From Zygnema cylindricum (Eukaryota > Streptophyta > Zygnematophyceae > Zygnematales > Zygnemataceae): a stretch of 22,565 bases of DNA. Made by a program: the position numbers and the translations under genes. Shown here one piece after another: positions 10,098 through 19,260 of the stretch. The notes beneath the pieces are model-generated. The model saw only the letters and a program-made list of their open reading frames with translations. It was not told the origin of the DNA and did not search any database. Every line of letters starts with the position of its first letter. Position 1 is the first letter of the stretch. The stretch covers positions 133,282 through 155,846 of the forward strand of contig JBBHKE010003173.1 of NCBI GenBank assembly GCA_037447655.1, in the 5' to 3' direction.

Positions 10098-10436
10098 CGA
10101 AAATGCACAAGAGTCGAAAATACACAAGAGTCGAGTATGACTGTTCTTGTTTTCGACATACACGAATGAATAAGAGTTTAGGAAAAAGCGCGATGGTAAA
10201 CCATCCGAGTCCATGGGAACAAAAAGGGACGACAATTTCAAATCAAAAAACTACATGTGGAGGGAAGCAAGCAAGCAATGCAAAAGAAACGAACACACAA
10301 GAAAATGGCAAATAAAACAAAGACAACCAAAAATGCAACAAATACCAAAGGAAAGACACAACAACGTGCTGAAACCAACATGACCTTACCAAACCTCAAC
10401 ATAACTAAAGATCTACAAAAAGCAACCTCGTAAGTC
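10098..10436 (-). mobile_element. 3' untranslated region and tail of the same retroelement
   Basis: It follows the pseudogene frame on the minus strand. The part 10180-10430 is homologous to plus-strand 12029-12262 (shared GAGGTTGCTTTT, GGATGGTTTA(C/T)CAT and GCTTTTT). It ends with two 17-bp units, CGAAAATGCACAAGAGT and CGAAAATACACAAGAGT, on the plus strand at 10098-10131, like the short terminal repeats of many non-LTR elements. Confidence 0.65.
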
Positions 10437-10438
10437 CC

Positions 10439-11070
10439 TCAAGGCCGAGGGAGCCCGTTGAAGGAGGCCCGGAACACGCCAACGATCCATAAATGTGAAA
10501 GCCGATCGAAGAAGAAGATATGTTTGCTCTCATCGAAAAGCCACGGATAAACGTTGACGATAAAACGAAGGAAAGACTGAAGTAGAAGGGCTCCAAGTCC
10601 TTGACGCTCAAACGAGTGCCGACAACAAGCACGGAAAAAGTCGCCCAACCAAACAACCAACTCTCTCAATCGCCATCGGAATAAATTCATCCATATCACG
10701 CTCCTTAGCCGCGATACAGGCGGCCACCCAACATGCCGAGTCGCTTGACCAGCGATTGCATCTGAGGTAGGGTTCGCCAAAACAATGTGACCAAATATGC
10801 GACGTGCACAATCGAATAGTCCAATATCACAATGACATGAAGGAATAATATGAGAAACCCCCCGACGAACATAATATCCTGCCTCATAAGGGATAGTCGC
10901 AATGGTGTCGCGAAAACTGTCGTGCACCTGAATCAACTCCCCCTGTTTGGAGCAACGAAGCAAATGGATGACATTGGTGACACGGTCACACGACCAAATA
11001 AGAGATCCACGCAAAGGTGGATGGGGTAGGCAAAGCCGAAACTTGGGGATCTTGGTGAATTGTGTCAACG
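10439..11070 (-). pseudogene. Decayed retroelement: C-terminal zinc/nuclease-like end of a reverse transcriptase polyprotein
   Basis: The minus frame from 11068 reads LTKIP-like FTKIPKFRLCLPHPP, then Cys, His, Cys and His in the order expected of the finger before the nuclease-like domain (IWSC, VIHLLRC, ELIQVHD), then FRDTIATIPYEAGYYVRR and VLANPTSD. At about 10720-10650 the conserved continuation (AAKERDMDEFIPMAIERVGC) is in another frame, and after about 10645 it returns to the first (DFFRACCRHSF), so at least two frameshifts are present. By family knowledge this block follows the reverse transcriptase in non-LTR-like elements with a restriction-like nuclease. The RT domain is missing, a 5' truncation typical of such elements. 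The exact family is not assigned. Confidence 0.68.
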
Positions 11071-11099
11071 TGAAACGTAGTGTGGGTATAACATACGTA

Positions 11100-12028
11100 T
11101 ATACATAAGGTGCTCACCAAAGTATTTGACTGACCTAAGCCAACTACCTTACAGTTTTTGCTTCCTAAGTATAACACCATTAGCATACTGTAAATCGTTA
11201 TTTTGACCAACATATGCATGGATGCATGGAATATATGAATTAATGACTTTTTACTTTCATGCTAAAAAGAAGAAAGGTTTGTAACTTGTAAAAAAATATA
11301 ACACTGGCGCACTGCTTAAGCGTGCGCTTATAGAAATTACAAATCATGAGAAAATAGGCGACAATTTGTTCACTTTTTGTACTTGACTTTCGTTTAGAGA
11401 AAATCCAGAGTAGAATATCTCTAATACTAGTGTTGCTCATAGGTGGCCTTAAATCATTAACCGTTGAGGTACTTGTGTCAAATGATACATTGTTATCATA
11501 CATAGCTAGCAGAATGTCACAATACACGATATCGGCTCTAAAACGATAAAATTTATGGGAGCTTTCAAAGAGTTTTAGTTCCAATCTAATAAATTTGCCA
11601 ATACGACAATTTTTTTTAATTCTTGTACATGTTCATGTGAATCAAAAAAATTGTGGATGGACAATGGTGGTTTCAAAAGACTTTGCGTTGTATTTTTTTA
11701 TTTTATTTTTTAGTACTTTTCCGGCATGTACGACGCATTTTACCCTGCTCTAATTTTTGTGTGGCTCCTAATCGGGATATTCGGTACGAACTGGGAAAAG
11801 GATCTGCAATGTTTAACAATATCGTATAAAGAGATCGCATGGTCATATCTTTGTTTTTCTACCACGTGGGATGGGGAACTGTGTAACGGCACAAAACAAT
11901 TTACAATTTTGTGGGCGAAAATACGCGGTACAATAATTTTGAAAACCAGCCTACCGGGACTACTAACAAACCCTAAAAAAAAGCTGTATAGCATACATCA
12001 TACTCCCATTTTGAACGAATTGATCCTC
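11100..12028. other. Unassigned AT-rich stretch
   Basis: No gene supported. A 116-codon plus-strand frame at 11726-12076 begins with a hydrophobic run but runs into the retroelement 3' UTR and shows no family features. No TIR ends seen. Confidence 0.5.
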
Positions 12029-12262
12029 GAGGTTGCTTTTCGTAGATATTTAATTGCGTTTGGGTTGGGGTTATAGTTTTGGTTTAAGTGAGTTGCCGTG
12101 TTTACTATTGGGTTCTGGTGCGTTTACTTTGTTTGCCACTTTTCTGTGTTCACGCTGCTTTCTTTGTTTTACTTTGCCTTGCTTGTAGTTTTTAAGTTTT
12201 GGCCATGCCATCCCTTTTGTACCTCTGGACTAAGATGGTTTATCATTGTGCTTTTTAATTCA
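12029..12262 (+). mobile_element. Second copy of the retroelement 3' UTR, opposite orientation
   Basis: GAGGTTGCTTTTCGTAGATA through GATGGTTTATCATTGTGC matches the reverse complement of 10180-10430 with many substitutions and small indels. No recognisable coding part precedes it; 11100-12028 shows no nuclease-domain motifs. It may be an extremely truncated insertion. Confidence 0.65.
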
Positions 12263-12299
12263 GTCTGTTATTCTTGTTTATGGAAAGGGAATTGATTAG

Positions 12300-12910
12300 C
12301 GCATGCGTCATTCTACTTGGATGCAAGCGCGTACATCTGCTTGTCCAAAATAGTAGTGATACTTTGAGTAGTTTCATATCACGCCATTCCTTAGTTTGCG
12401 TTGAAGTTCAATGTGATGTATCACGAATTGGGTTTCAATTTTGCGGCTGTTGTGCACGAGAGACTAAAAAGAGCGAACATTCATCCCAACCACCAAAGTC
12501 ATGCTCCAAACATATATACAAACGAAAATGAATGAGACGGGCAAAATGTATATACAACATGCAAAAGAATAAAGGTGAAGATGACCAAAAGAATAAAAGG
12601 GGAAGAATACTCCCCTAGCAAGAAGTGAATCCTATAAAAGCGTGGGCAGAAAGCGTGGATTAAAAGCGTGGGCAAAATTACAAAGGAGAATGTACGTAAA
12701 CTATCTAGCCTCTACAGCTAGCTAGCAAAAGAAAGGAAGCAACTTGAGCAATCGGTGAGAGAGAGAGCAAGAGAAAAGCCCCGCCGCCAAGAGAAAATTC
12801 TTGTCCAAAAGCTAGAAATTCTAAGCCTGAAAATGGACTAAGTATTAGCTACGCTACGCCTACGCAAACCCTAACCTAAGTCTAGGCTAGTTCACATGAA
12901 AGAACTACTT
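12300..12910. other. Unassigned stretch with short direct repeats
   Basis: AAAGCGTGGGCA occurs twice at about 12637-12675 with a related GCGTGGAT between, and CTAGC motifs cluster near 12706-12725. AAACCCTAACCTAAG near 12866 is telo-box-like. No coding evidence. Confidence 0.5.
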
Positions 12911-12912
12911 AG

Positions 12913-13294
12913 AATGTTGGCCAATAGGCGGCCAACATTGTCTGCCGTACGCTTGACAAAATCCACCATCCGAGGGTAAAAACCCTCCCTAACTACATGT
13001 ATGCGCGAACCTAGGGTTCGCAACTTAAATAAACATATGTATCGAAGCGTCGCCCGGAAATCGCGATACGCCTCCAAACGATACTTCACGTCGATACTCA
13101 CAAAATCGCGTGCGTACGCACAAAACGAAACATATCGCGCGAAATATATGGTATCGCACGAAATACTTGAAAAATGTGTACATGCGCACGAAACGACATA
13201 GTACCACGCACGAAATTAGTATTTGTTCTACTAGACGTGTACGCGAATCGCGTACACGTCCAACATAAATAAATCGCGGTCGCACGTGCGACCG
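12913..13294. repeat. Cluster of five hairpins/palindromes
   Basis: Perfect stems at 12913-12939 (10 bp, AATGTTGGCC, loop 7), 12972-12987 (6 bp, GAGGGT, loop AAAA), 13005-13021 (7 bp, GCGAACC, loop TAG), 13234-13260 (12 bp, GACGTGTACGCG, loop AAT) and 13277-13294 (18-bp palindrome centred on CACGTG). Together they precede the 21-bp array. No known RNA gene or element end was recognised. Confidence 0.85.
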
Positions 13295-13309
13295 AAAATC
13301 ATACACGCA

Positions 13310-13545
13310 CGCCGAAATATCGTGCGTGCGAGAATGATATCGTGCGCGCGTGAATGAAATCACGCGCGCGCCGAATATCGCGCGCGCGTGCACGATATCG
13401 TGCGCGTGGACACAATATTGCGCGTGCGTGCACCGTATTGTGCACGCATGCAGAATATCGTGCGCGCGAGCACAATATTGTGCGTGCGTGCGCGATATCG
13501 TGTACGCATGCAAAATGTTGTATGCGCATGCATCCGATACCATGC
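13310..13545. repeat. 21-bp-period array of alternating purine/pyrimidine sequence
   Basis: About ten diverged units built as AATATCGTGCGCGCGTGCAC with variants; CG and TG steps dominate. The period of 21 keeps frames open on both strands and produces false proteins with a 7-residue period rich in Arg, Ala, His and Cys. Looser copies (CGCACGAAAT) occur at 13085-13220. The alternating CG/TG composition is prone to Z-DNA. Confidence 0.85.
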
Positions 13546-13847
13546 GGCATGACACGGCTAAGTTAAAAGCCAAACTATGCGAACACTATGGAGTTCAAAT
13601 AGCTCTTGTCCACTAATTCAGTGAGAAAGTGGGCTTCTTAATTAATTAAACTAATAAAAAATAATTATTCCTTTTTACTTTGGCAATTTACGAAGTCAAT
13701 TAAACACTCACGGGGCAGACGGAGCAACAACCAAACAATGAGATCAAAACCTCCTTGCCAACATCAGAGGAGACTTAGACACACACGCAAAAAAAAACAA
13801 GAGAAAGACCACTACTTGCAAGTATACATATATATAAAGACGAGATG

Positions 13848-13908
13848 AGGCGAAAGAGAGCAAGACAAGACAAGACGAGACGAGACAAGACAGTACAAGA
13901 CAAGGCAA
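13848..13908 (+). repeat. Pentanucleotide repeat (AAGAC/GAGAC)n
   Basis: GAGCAAGACAAGACAAGACG and similar units run for about 60 nt, with two interruptions. The rest of 13560-14236 is AT-rich with no gene; it is the region downstream of PEX4 on the minus strand. Confidence 0.85.
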
Positions 13909-14236
13909 CTTATTATCAGGAAAGAGAACATCAAAATAGAAGAAGATAGTCATAAAAACCATGACCGTGTACTTATAACAAAAACGCAGAAAAAATGGCC
14001 GTTGTTAAAAAAACAAGCGGCAAAAACCTTGCGAGACCGTCATTAATACTATACAACATTATTAAACATAACATTTTTAACGAATTTTACAGAAAATGTG
14101 ACTTTACATGCCTAAAACATTAACCATTTTGCAGATATATTACACAATCTCATCCAACAGTCGAAAAAGTGTACAAAAAAACATAAGGGGGAAAATATTT
14201 ATATATATAAAAAAGAAAGATTAAAATATATACCCC

Positions 14237-14242
14237 TTTATT
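14237..14242 (-). promoter_or_regulatory. AATAAA hexamer overlapping the PEX4 stop codon
   Basis: On the minus strand the last codons read CAA TAA AGG, so an AATAAA poly(A) hexamer covers the stop codon. If used, cleavage 10-30 nt further on would give an almost absent 3' UTR. Sequence downstream on this strand is AT-rich (ATATATATAAATATTTT near 14195-14215), so other signals are possible. The hexamer is seen; its use is inference. Confidence 0.4.
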
Positions 14243-14317
14243 GGGATGCCGCTAATCTAGTGTACATTCTCGCCATGGAATAATATCCTCTGTGATCTCC
14301 TGCCCTTAGTAAGTTTC
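14238..14317 (-). CDS. PEX4: PEX4 exon 5 (C-terminus and stop)
   Basis: Eighty bases: two bases completing a Gly codon, 25 codons and TAA at 14238-14240. It encodes NLLRAGDHRGYYSMARMYTRLAASQ, the usual PEX4 C-terminal helix region; Arabidopsis has a few more residues after RLAA. The acceptor CCTCAG follows a very long polypyrimidine tract. The stop codon lies inside an AATAAA hexamer. Confidence 0.95.
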
Positions 14318-17300
14318 CTGAGGAGGCAAGGGAGGAGGGAGGAGGGAGGGAAGGAGAGGGAGGAAGGGAGGAAGGGAGGGAGAGGAGAGGGAAAAGGAGG
14401 GGAAAGAGGGAGAGAGAGAGGGAGAGGGAGAGTCAGAGGGAGGGAGAGGGAAAGAAAAAATCATCAACACACATCATTCAATCAAGTACATTGCCCACCG
14501 CTATTAGATTTAGTGAATTAATACATTAGCATTAGCACTTTATTAGAATTAACCACACTAAATTATGTATTCATGTTGGTAAAATATTACCGTCGTCACT
14601 TTATTAGTAATTAGATTATGTATTAGAATAAGTGAATTATTACCATCAAGGCTTTATTACAATTAACTACTCTACATTATGTATTGAAGTTGGTGAAATA
14701 TTACGATTGACATGCTATTAGAAATAACTACACTAAATAACGCATTAAAGTTAGTAAGATATTAGTGTTAAGACTGTACTACTACACTAAAATATGCCTT
14801 AAGAGTTGCTAATTTATTCGTGTTGACACTTTATTAGAATTAGAAACACTAAATTACGTTTTGCCACGTGGCTCACTTTGGGCCAGATAACTATAATGTG
14901 TCACGAAGACTAATTTATGATTTTGGGTCAAAAGAACACGGACTAGTATTAGAGTGATGAACTTTAATAGTAAGCAAACCTCCAATTGGTTAGTTCGAGG
15001 GAGTTGAAACAAATGTTTTTACAAAGCATTTAAAAAATATGCAACGAGAGAAAATGTACAGGTTTGGCGTTTGAAAACAGTAGAATGTTTACGTTAATCA
15101 AAAGTACTGAACACTGATGATTGCGATTTGAGTAAAAGAACTCGAATACTCAGGATCAAATTAGTTTTCAACGATATTATTTTTTGTTTTTATTTTTATT
15201 TCAAGCAAAAAGGGGACTTGTTTTTCACACATTCGATTAGAGGTATTAAAACTATTTCATGATTTTGGGTCAAAAAACACAAAACCACATCAGTGTTTAT
15301 TAACTCAACCTGTAACTCAAAACCGGCCCAATAATTATTATTTGCAGAGTAAGAGACATAAACACCGATAATTTCTGCCTGTCAATTTCTATTTTTAACA
15401 ATGACGATCATCATTACAAATGTGAACAAATTGAGATGTATTTTTGAAACTTTTGCAGTAATTGATCGACAATACCAAAAGCGTTATTTTACCCAAAAAT
15501 TATTTTCAGTTCATAGGGGTGGATGTTAAGGGTAATAGCAGTATACAGTATAATGCTGACTGTAGACTCCTCCGTAGTACCCTACCAAGTTTCAGACTCA
15601 CAATTGCCAGTAAGGTGTCCTTGCCTTTCTTTTATTGTTAAAAAAAATCAAACAATAAAGGAGAAGTGACAGATAATGGGAAAATTTGAGGATTTAAAAC
15701 ATAGAACACTCATGGACGTGTCAAACAGTCAGGTATGTGAAGTGGACCAGAGTAGGCAGTTATGGGTTTTGATATGGTCATCCATAACAATGAAGAAAAA
15801 AAACACACTGCCCATCGGTATTAGTGTGAAAGAATTAATAGTGTAAAGAAGGATAAGTATCAAAACCTCCATGAATTGTAGTCCACGCCTCTAAAAAGTG
15901 GAAATAACACTGATTTTTTTTTTTTCGCAAACAAAATACTAACAACCAAATTAGTGTTAATAGCATTACTAGCAATGAACAGGGGAAAAACTACACCATC
16001 ATACTTTTTTTGACCGAAAATCAAAACATAATAACACTATTTAAGGGAGTGGACTACAAGTGGCCACGCCATTAGTATTATAAAAGACCTAAATACTACA
16101 CTAAGAATTCCTTTACACTAATAGCCATAGGGGGTGTAGTGCAATAGGACAAATAGATCATCGGGGGAAAATGAACAGAAAATGAACATGGAAAAAGTTT
16201 TTCACACTAATAAACCTGGAAAACCCGAAAAAAACCTTATGACTTACCGCAATCACAGTTGAGAGGACTGCTGGGTTCTGGATGAACGAGGAGTGTGATG
16301 ACGGCTCGACAAACCGACTGCAAAGTCCACGCAGGACTCCATTGGGTCTTCAAAATATCGAGACAAATTTCTCCGGTCTGCAAACAAAACCAATGGGAAC
16401 ATCACCAACAAACGACAACAACTTCTCTCGTGCCCCTCTCTCCATCTCTTTCCCTCTCCCCCTCCCTCCCTCCATACCTCCCACCCACCCTCCACTTCTC
16501 TCACCGCCCCTCTCTCCCCCTCTCTCTCCTTCTCTCTCCCTCTCCCCCTCCCTCCCTCCTCCCTCTCTCCCTCTCTTCCTCTCTCCCTCCCTCCCTTTCT
16601 CCCTCCCTCTAAAAACTGTATATATAGTATTATAATGTAGTAGACAGACGCTCCCCAATTTTCCCCAATTTTCCCAAATTTTCTTCCCTTATTCTCTGTT
16701 TAGATCCTCCTCCCGTTTTGCCATCCCTTCACTTTTGACAAGGTTATTGTTTTTGCTTTACGGCAGGTATTTGTAAAGCTCAGTATCTCTGGCTTCATGC
16801 TGATGTGAATATATAATAAACCGTACCTTAAAGTGTACATTTGGATGAAATATTTTAGTAACAAAGCGTATTTGTGGTGACACAAGTGGGTATTGCTCCG
16901 GTACATTAATTGTAAGTTGAAATACTCCTCCATAATACGGCGTATCAACAGGACCCTGATACCATCAAAAATAACTTCACACCAACTTTAATGTTGAATT
17001 CATTTCCCACAATACATTTTCAATCTCCATTGGTGGTGAACATTTTTCACGCAGTCCAAAGTACTTCAATTCTCACTGCAGAGTTTTCTGATTTTCTGTC
17101 CCGACATCAAAGGTTAGACTGCTACACTGCCCATCATTATTAGCGTTTAGGATTACTAGTTTTGATGCAAAATAGCGATAAAAAATACTAATTTAGGGCA
17201 AGGAGACTGCAGATTGTAGTCCACTCCTTTAAACAGTGTTGTTAACACTATATTATGTTTTCCAGCCAAAAAAAGTCGCGACCGAATAAGTGTTACTAAC

Positions 17301-19253
17301 TCTAATAACGATAGGCAGTGTACCTTTTGATTGCTCCCATACATACATGTACATAAAAAAAAAAGCAAAAGGTTCACAATAAAGTTAAAAATGTCTAGAA
17401 TTCAGAGCGATGGGCAGTGGAGCGACAATAGTCAAACCACATAAACGGAACTATATTCCCCACATTCTTCTCCCTCAAATCATGCTAAAGGAGCACTACT
17501 AATGCATAACAAAATCTAAATTATCTTTGTTGTTTCGTCCCTGTCAGAAGAACCCTGAGGATGCGACTTTCTTCAAACTGATAACTATGTATAATAGAAA
17601 TGCACTTAAGACAGCAAAGCGCAAGTCAGCATATAATGGACAACTATTTCGCTGGGCCTGTATTTGAGGAATCTTCTAAAAAATTGTAAAAAAAGTAGAT
17701 GGATACGAAGCCTTCACAGCCTCATTTTGAAAAATTACATGGATTGAAGGCCATTAACACACCTTGATAGTAGCAGTCCAGCGATAGATGTTGTGTTCGT
17801 CACAAATGAGCTGAATGTCGGCTTCCTGCCCCGACTCTCGCTGAACCTCCTTCAGTTCCTTGAACAGCCGGGAACGTGAGGCCTGGATATCAAAACACGC
17901 ATAGTAGAACACACATATTAAAACATGCACACAGAAACACGCATATTAAAACATGCACATGATGCATATTGAAACTGGTATGGCATACTGGGAAGGCATC
18001 CAATGAAAAGAACGTGAACAACATTAAACATTTTAGCAACATGAACACCGTTTACATTGCTAGTTTATAATTCTAGTTCGGTCATGGGTTTATTTAAGAT
18101 TGGCAAAATAGAATAAATAATACTAATTAAAAAAGCGACGCAAAATGAGCCACGTAACCAGCCATAGATTGGTGCTGATAATACTAATACTGTTTTGTTG
18201 CTATCGTTCCGTAACTCCTATAGCAATGAAAGGTGTAGTTTTCAGCAAGAGGACATGGAACTGAAGCGATTTTAATGACCTATGGATTTCTATGACAAGG
18301 ACATAAAAATGGGAAGGACATAAAATTGAGAGTTATTTTCTGCGATCGAACATAAAGTTAGGGCTAGTTTCCAGCACAAGCTTTTTCACACTGAATGAAG
18401 AAATAACTAAAAACAAGACATGCACCACCTAGTTCTTTCCGTAAAAAGTTATTAAACCCCAAACTTGGTTATAAAAAATGTGGTAGAGATGTATGAAGTG
18501 AACAAAATTGCTCAATTACAAGTGCGTTTCCAAGCCTTTTGTGATTCACAAAACATTTTTTTACCTTACAGCCTCTTGTATCCTTTCCGAATAGTACACC
18601 ACTAATCGCCATTAAAGTCAGTGAATTATCAGCATAAAAAAAAATTAACTACACAAAAAAAATATTTTGCCACGGTGACTCACTACCGACCACTTAACTA
18701 AATAAAGTTATTAACACTAATGTATGATTTTGGGTCAAAAAAGCACTCATTCGAATTAGAGCGATTAACTCTAATTCCAGGTAGTGTTTTTTTAAACCCG
18801 AAATCACAATCAGTGTTGTTGACAACAATATTAGGTGTATGGCTCACTATAAGCCACGTAACGGAACACGATTTAGTGTAGTTGATTCTGATAAATTGTT
18901 ATTATAACTCATGAACTCCGGTGGACGGTCTACTTCAAATACAAAAAGAAATCAAATTCTTGTTGGTGAATCCATATATAGTTGAGCATAATTTCCTCAG
19001 AGAAAGTTCCAATTTCGTACAAATTACAAAGGTTTATCTTCGTTCAAATGCAAATTCTCTACTAGTTGATTCCCGTTAATACTTGTTTTAATATATCTCA
19101 CACACCTATTTACAGCACAAACATGTAACTTCACCATTAAGTTTTTGATTCGCTTTAGCAAAATATACAAAAACAAACAGAAGTATACTCATTCCTTTGC
19201 AAAAATCTAGATACATAACAGAATCGCATGAAAGCAATTTGTTGTCTCACCAT
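14238..19253 (-). CDS. PEX4: Peroxisomal ubiquitin-conjugating enzyme E2, PEX4 (UBC21) type, five exons
   Basis: Class E2 enzyme. In plants and fungi PEX4, held at the peroxisome by PEX22, passes ubiquitin to the import receptor PEX5 so that it can be recycled. Exons on the minus strand: 19251-19253 (proposed start), 17763-17882, 16827-16955, 16248-16377 and 14238-14317, with phases 0, 0, 0 and 1. All introns are GT/AG. The joined product is about 153 residues, against about 157 in Arabidopsis. It shows the N-terminal helix (ASRSRLFKELKEVQRE), IQLICDEHNIYRW, the HPN motif at about residues 78-80, catalytic Cys at about 89 in TGEICLDIL, WSPAWTLQSVCRA, HPEPSSPLNCD, and the C-terminal NLLRAGD..MARMYTRLAA. 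No stop or frameshift is seen, so it looks functional. Exons 2-5 are near certain; only exon 1 is inferred. A general UBE2-type E2 is less likely because the VHFKTGEICLDILK and NLLRAGD blocks are PEX4-like. Confidence 0.93.
14318..14457 (-). repeat. Polypyrimidine tract at the 3' end of PEX4 intron 4
   Basis: The plus strand is almost pure A/G (GGGAGGAGGG, GGAAGGGAGG, AGAGAGAG). In the transcript it is therefore a CU tract of about 130 nt that ends at the exon 5 acceptor. This is far longer than splicing needs. It has mirror-repeat and G-run character on the non-template strand, so triplex or quadruplex structure is conceivable. Confidence 0.9.
14489..14860. repeat. Degenerate tandem repeat, unit about 60 bp, beginning at a TIR-like end
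   Basis: It begins at TA followed by CATTGCCCACCGCTATTAG, close to the group F terminus. Then about six diverged units follow, each with a core such as CTTTATTAGAATTAA(C), ACACTAAATTATG and a (G)TGAAATATTA-like block. A matching right terminus was not found. A related piece is at 18597-18690. It lies in PEX4 intron 4. Confidence 0.55.
15806..16136. mobile_element. 331-bp TIR element (group F) in PEX4 intron 4
   Basis: The left end CACTGCCCATCGGTATTAG and the inverse of the right end, CACCCCCTATGGCTATTAG, match over about 30 nt with substitutions. The right border is TA; the left border is CA, probably a mutated TA. Interior blocks around TTGTAGTCCACGCC and GGAGTGGACTACAAG are themselves inverted, and related to the element at 17125-17320. 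Confidence 0.72.
16248..16377 (-). CDS. PEX4: PEX4 exon 4 (catalytic cysteine exon)
   Basis: Forty-three codons plus one base (130 bp); acceptor TTTGCAG, strong donor GTAAGT. It carries the active-site Cys in TGEICLDILK, followed by WSPAWTLQSVCRAVITLLVHPEP and the SPLNCDC segment. The leftover G pairs with GA of exon 5 to make a Gly codon, as expected from the family's C-D-S-G-N. Skipping this exon would remove the active site and shift the frame. A 170-nt CT-rich block on the plus strand (purine-rich in the transcript) lies about 60 nt upstream of its acceptor. Confidence 0.96.
16432..16610 (+). repeat. CT-rich low-complexity tract in PEX4 intron 3
   Basis: About 170 nt composed almost only of C and T (CCCTCCCTCC, CTCTCTCC), broken by a few A and G. 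In the PEX4 transcript (minus strand) this is GA-rich. It is opposite in polarity to the tract in intron 4, so the two could base-pair across exon 4. Long open frames rich in Ser, Pro and Leu here are artefacts of composition. Confidence 0.92.
16827..16955 (-). CDS. PEX4: PEX4 exon 3 (E2 core with HPN motif)
   Basis: Forty-three codons, phase 0 at both ends; acceptor GGTATCAG, donor AAG/GTACGG. It encodes the E2 core from GPVDTPYYGGVFQL through VPEQYPLVSPQIRF to TKIFHPNVHFK. The His-Pro-Asn triad that supports catalysis is intact. Tyr replaces the usual Glu in the TPYEGG block (TPYYGG). Codons are more A/T-rich than in exon 2. Confidence 0.95.
17125..17320. mobile_element. 196-bp TIR element (group F) in PEX4 intron 2
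   Basis: Starts CACTGCCCATCATTATTAG and ends in the inverse of CACTGCCTATCGTTATTAG, flanked by TA on both sides (17123-17124 and 17321-17322). It has no coding capacity. The TA duplication and short size fit a Tc1/mariner-type MITE by family knowledge; no transposase is present here to prove it. The interior has TTGTAGTCCAC, shared with the element at 15806-16136. Confidence 0.8.
17763..17882 (-). CDS. PEX4: PEX4 exon 2 (N-terminal helix and first beta strands)
   Basis: Forty codons, phase 0 at both ends, bounded by acceptor ATATCCAG and donor AAG/GTGTGT. It encodes the E2 N-terminal helix (RLFKELKEVQRE) and the strand region DIQLICDEHNIYRWTATIK. The exon is clearly richer in G and C than the surrounding introns. 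The next exon continues without loss with the glycine of the GP(P/V)DTPY block. Confidence 0.95.
18722..18812. repeat. Imperfect inverted repeat with TGATTTTGGGTCAAAAA arms, in proposed PEX4 intron 1
   Basis: The left arm TGATTTTGGGTCAAAAAA pairs with a right arm that reads TGATTTCGGGTTTAAAAA on the other strand; the loop is about 40 nt. Single arms recur at 14919-14935, 15257-15275 and, inverted, 21538-21556. This marks a second small dispersed family in the right half of the window. Confidence 0.6.
19251..19253 (-). CDS. PEX4: Proposed PEX4 exon 1 (start codon only)
   Basis: Exon 2 begins in phase 0 with Ala-Ser-Arg and has no in-frame ATG before an upstream TAA, so a separate first exon is needed. 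Plant PEX4 begins Met-Gln-Ala-Ser-Arg. On the minus strand ATG at 19253-19251 is followed at once by GTGAGA, a good donor, and splicing to 17882 gives Met-Ala-Ser-Arg. Intron 1 would be 1,368 bp. The 30-bp telo-box array lies directly upstream. Rivals are another ATG followed by GTGAAG near 19132 and the longer open segment 21608-21745, also phase 0. This is inference from splice-site quality and family alignment. Confidence 0.42.
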
Positions 19254-19260
19254 AGACAAA

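Noticed and set aside
11726-12076. 116-codon plus-strand frame with a hydrophobic N-terminus
   Set aside because: It reads into the retroelement 3' UTR homology, has no domain signature, and shows no splice or codon evidence.
13310-13545. CRISPR-like array
   Set aside because: Units are adjacent and diverged with no unique spacers, and the DNA is eukaryotic.
13025-13616. Long frames on both strands rich in Arg, Ala, His and Cys
   Set aside because: They arise from the 21-bp-period array, which keeps several frames open at once.
16253-16658. Frames rich in Ser, Pro, Leu or Gly, Glu, Arg
   Set aside because: Artefacts of the CT/GA tract; the real coding sequence here is PEX4 exon 4 on the minus strand.
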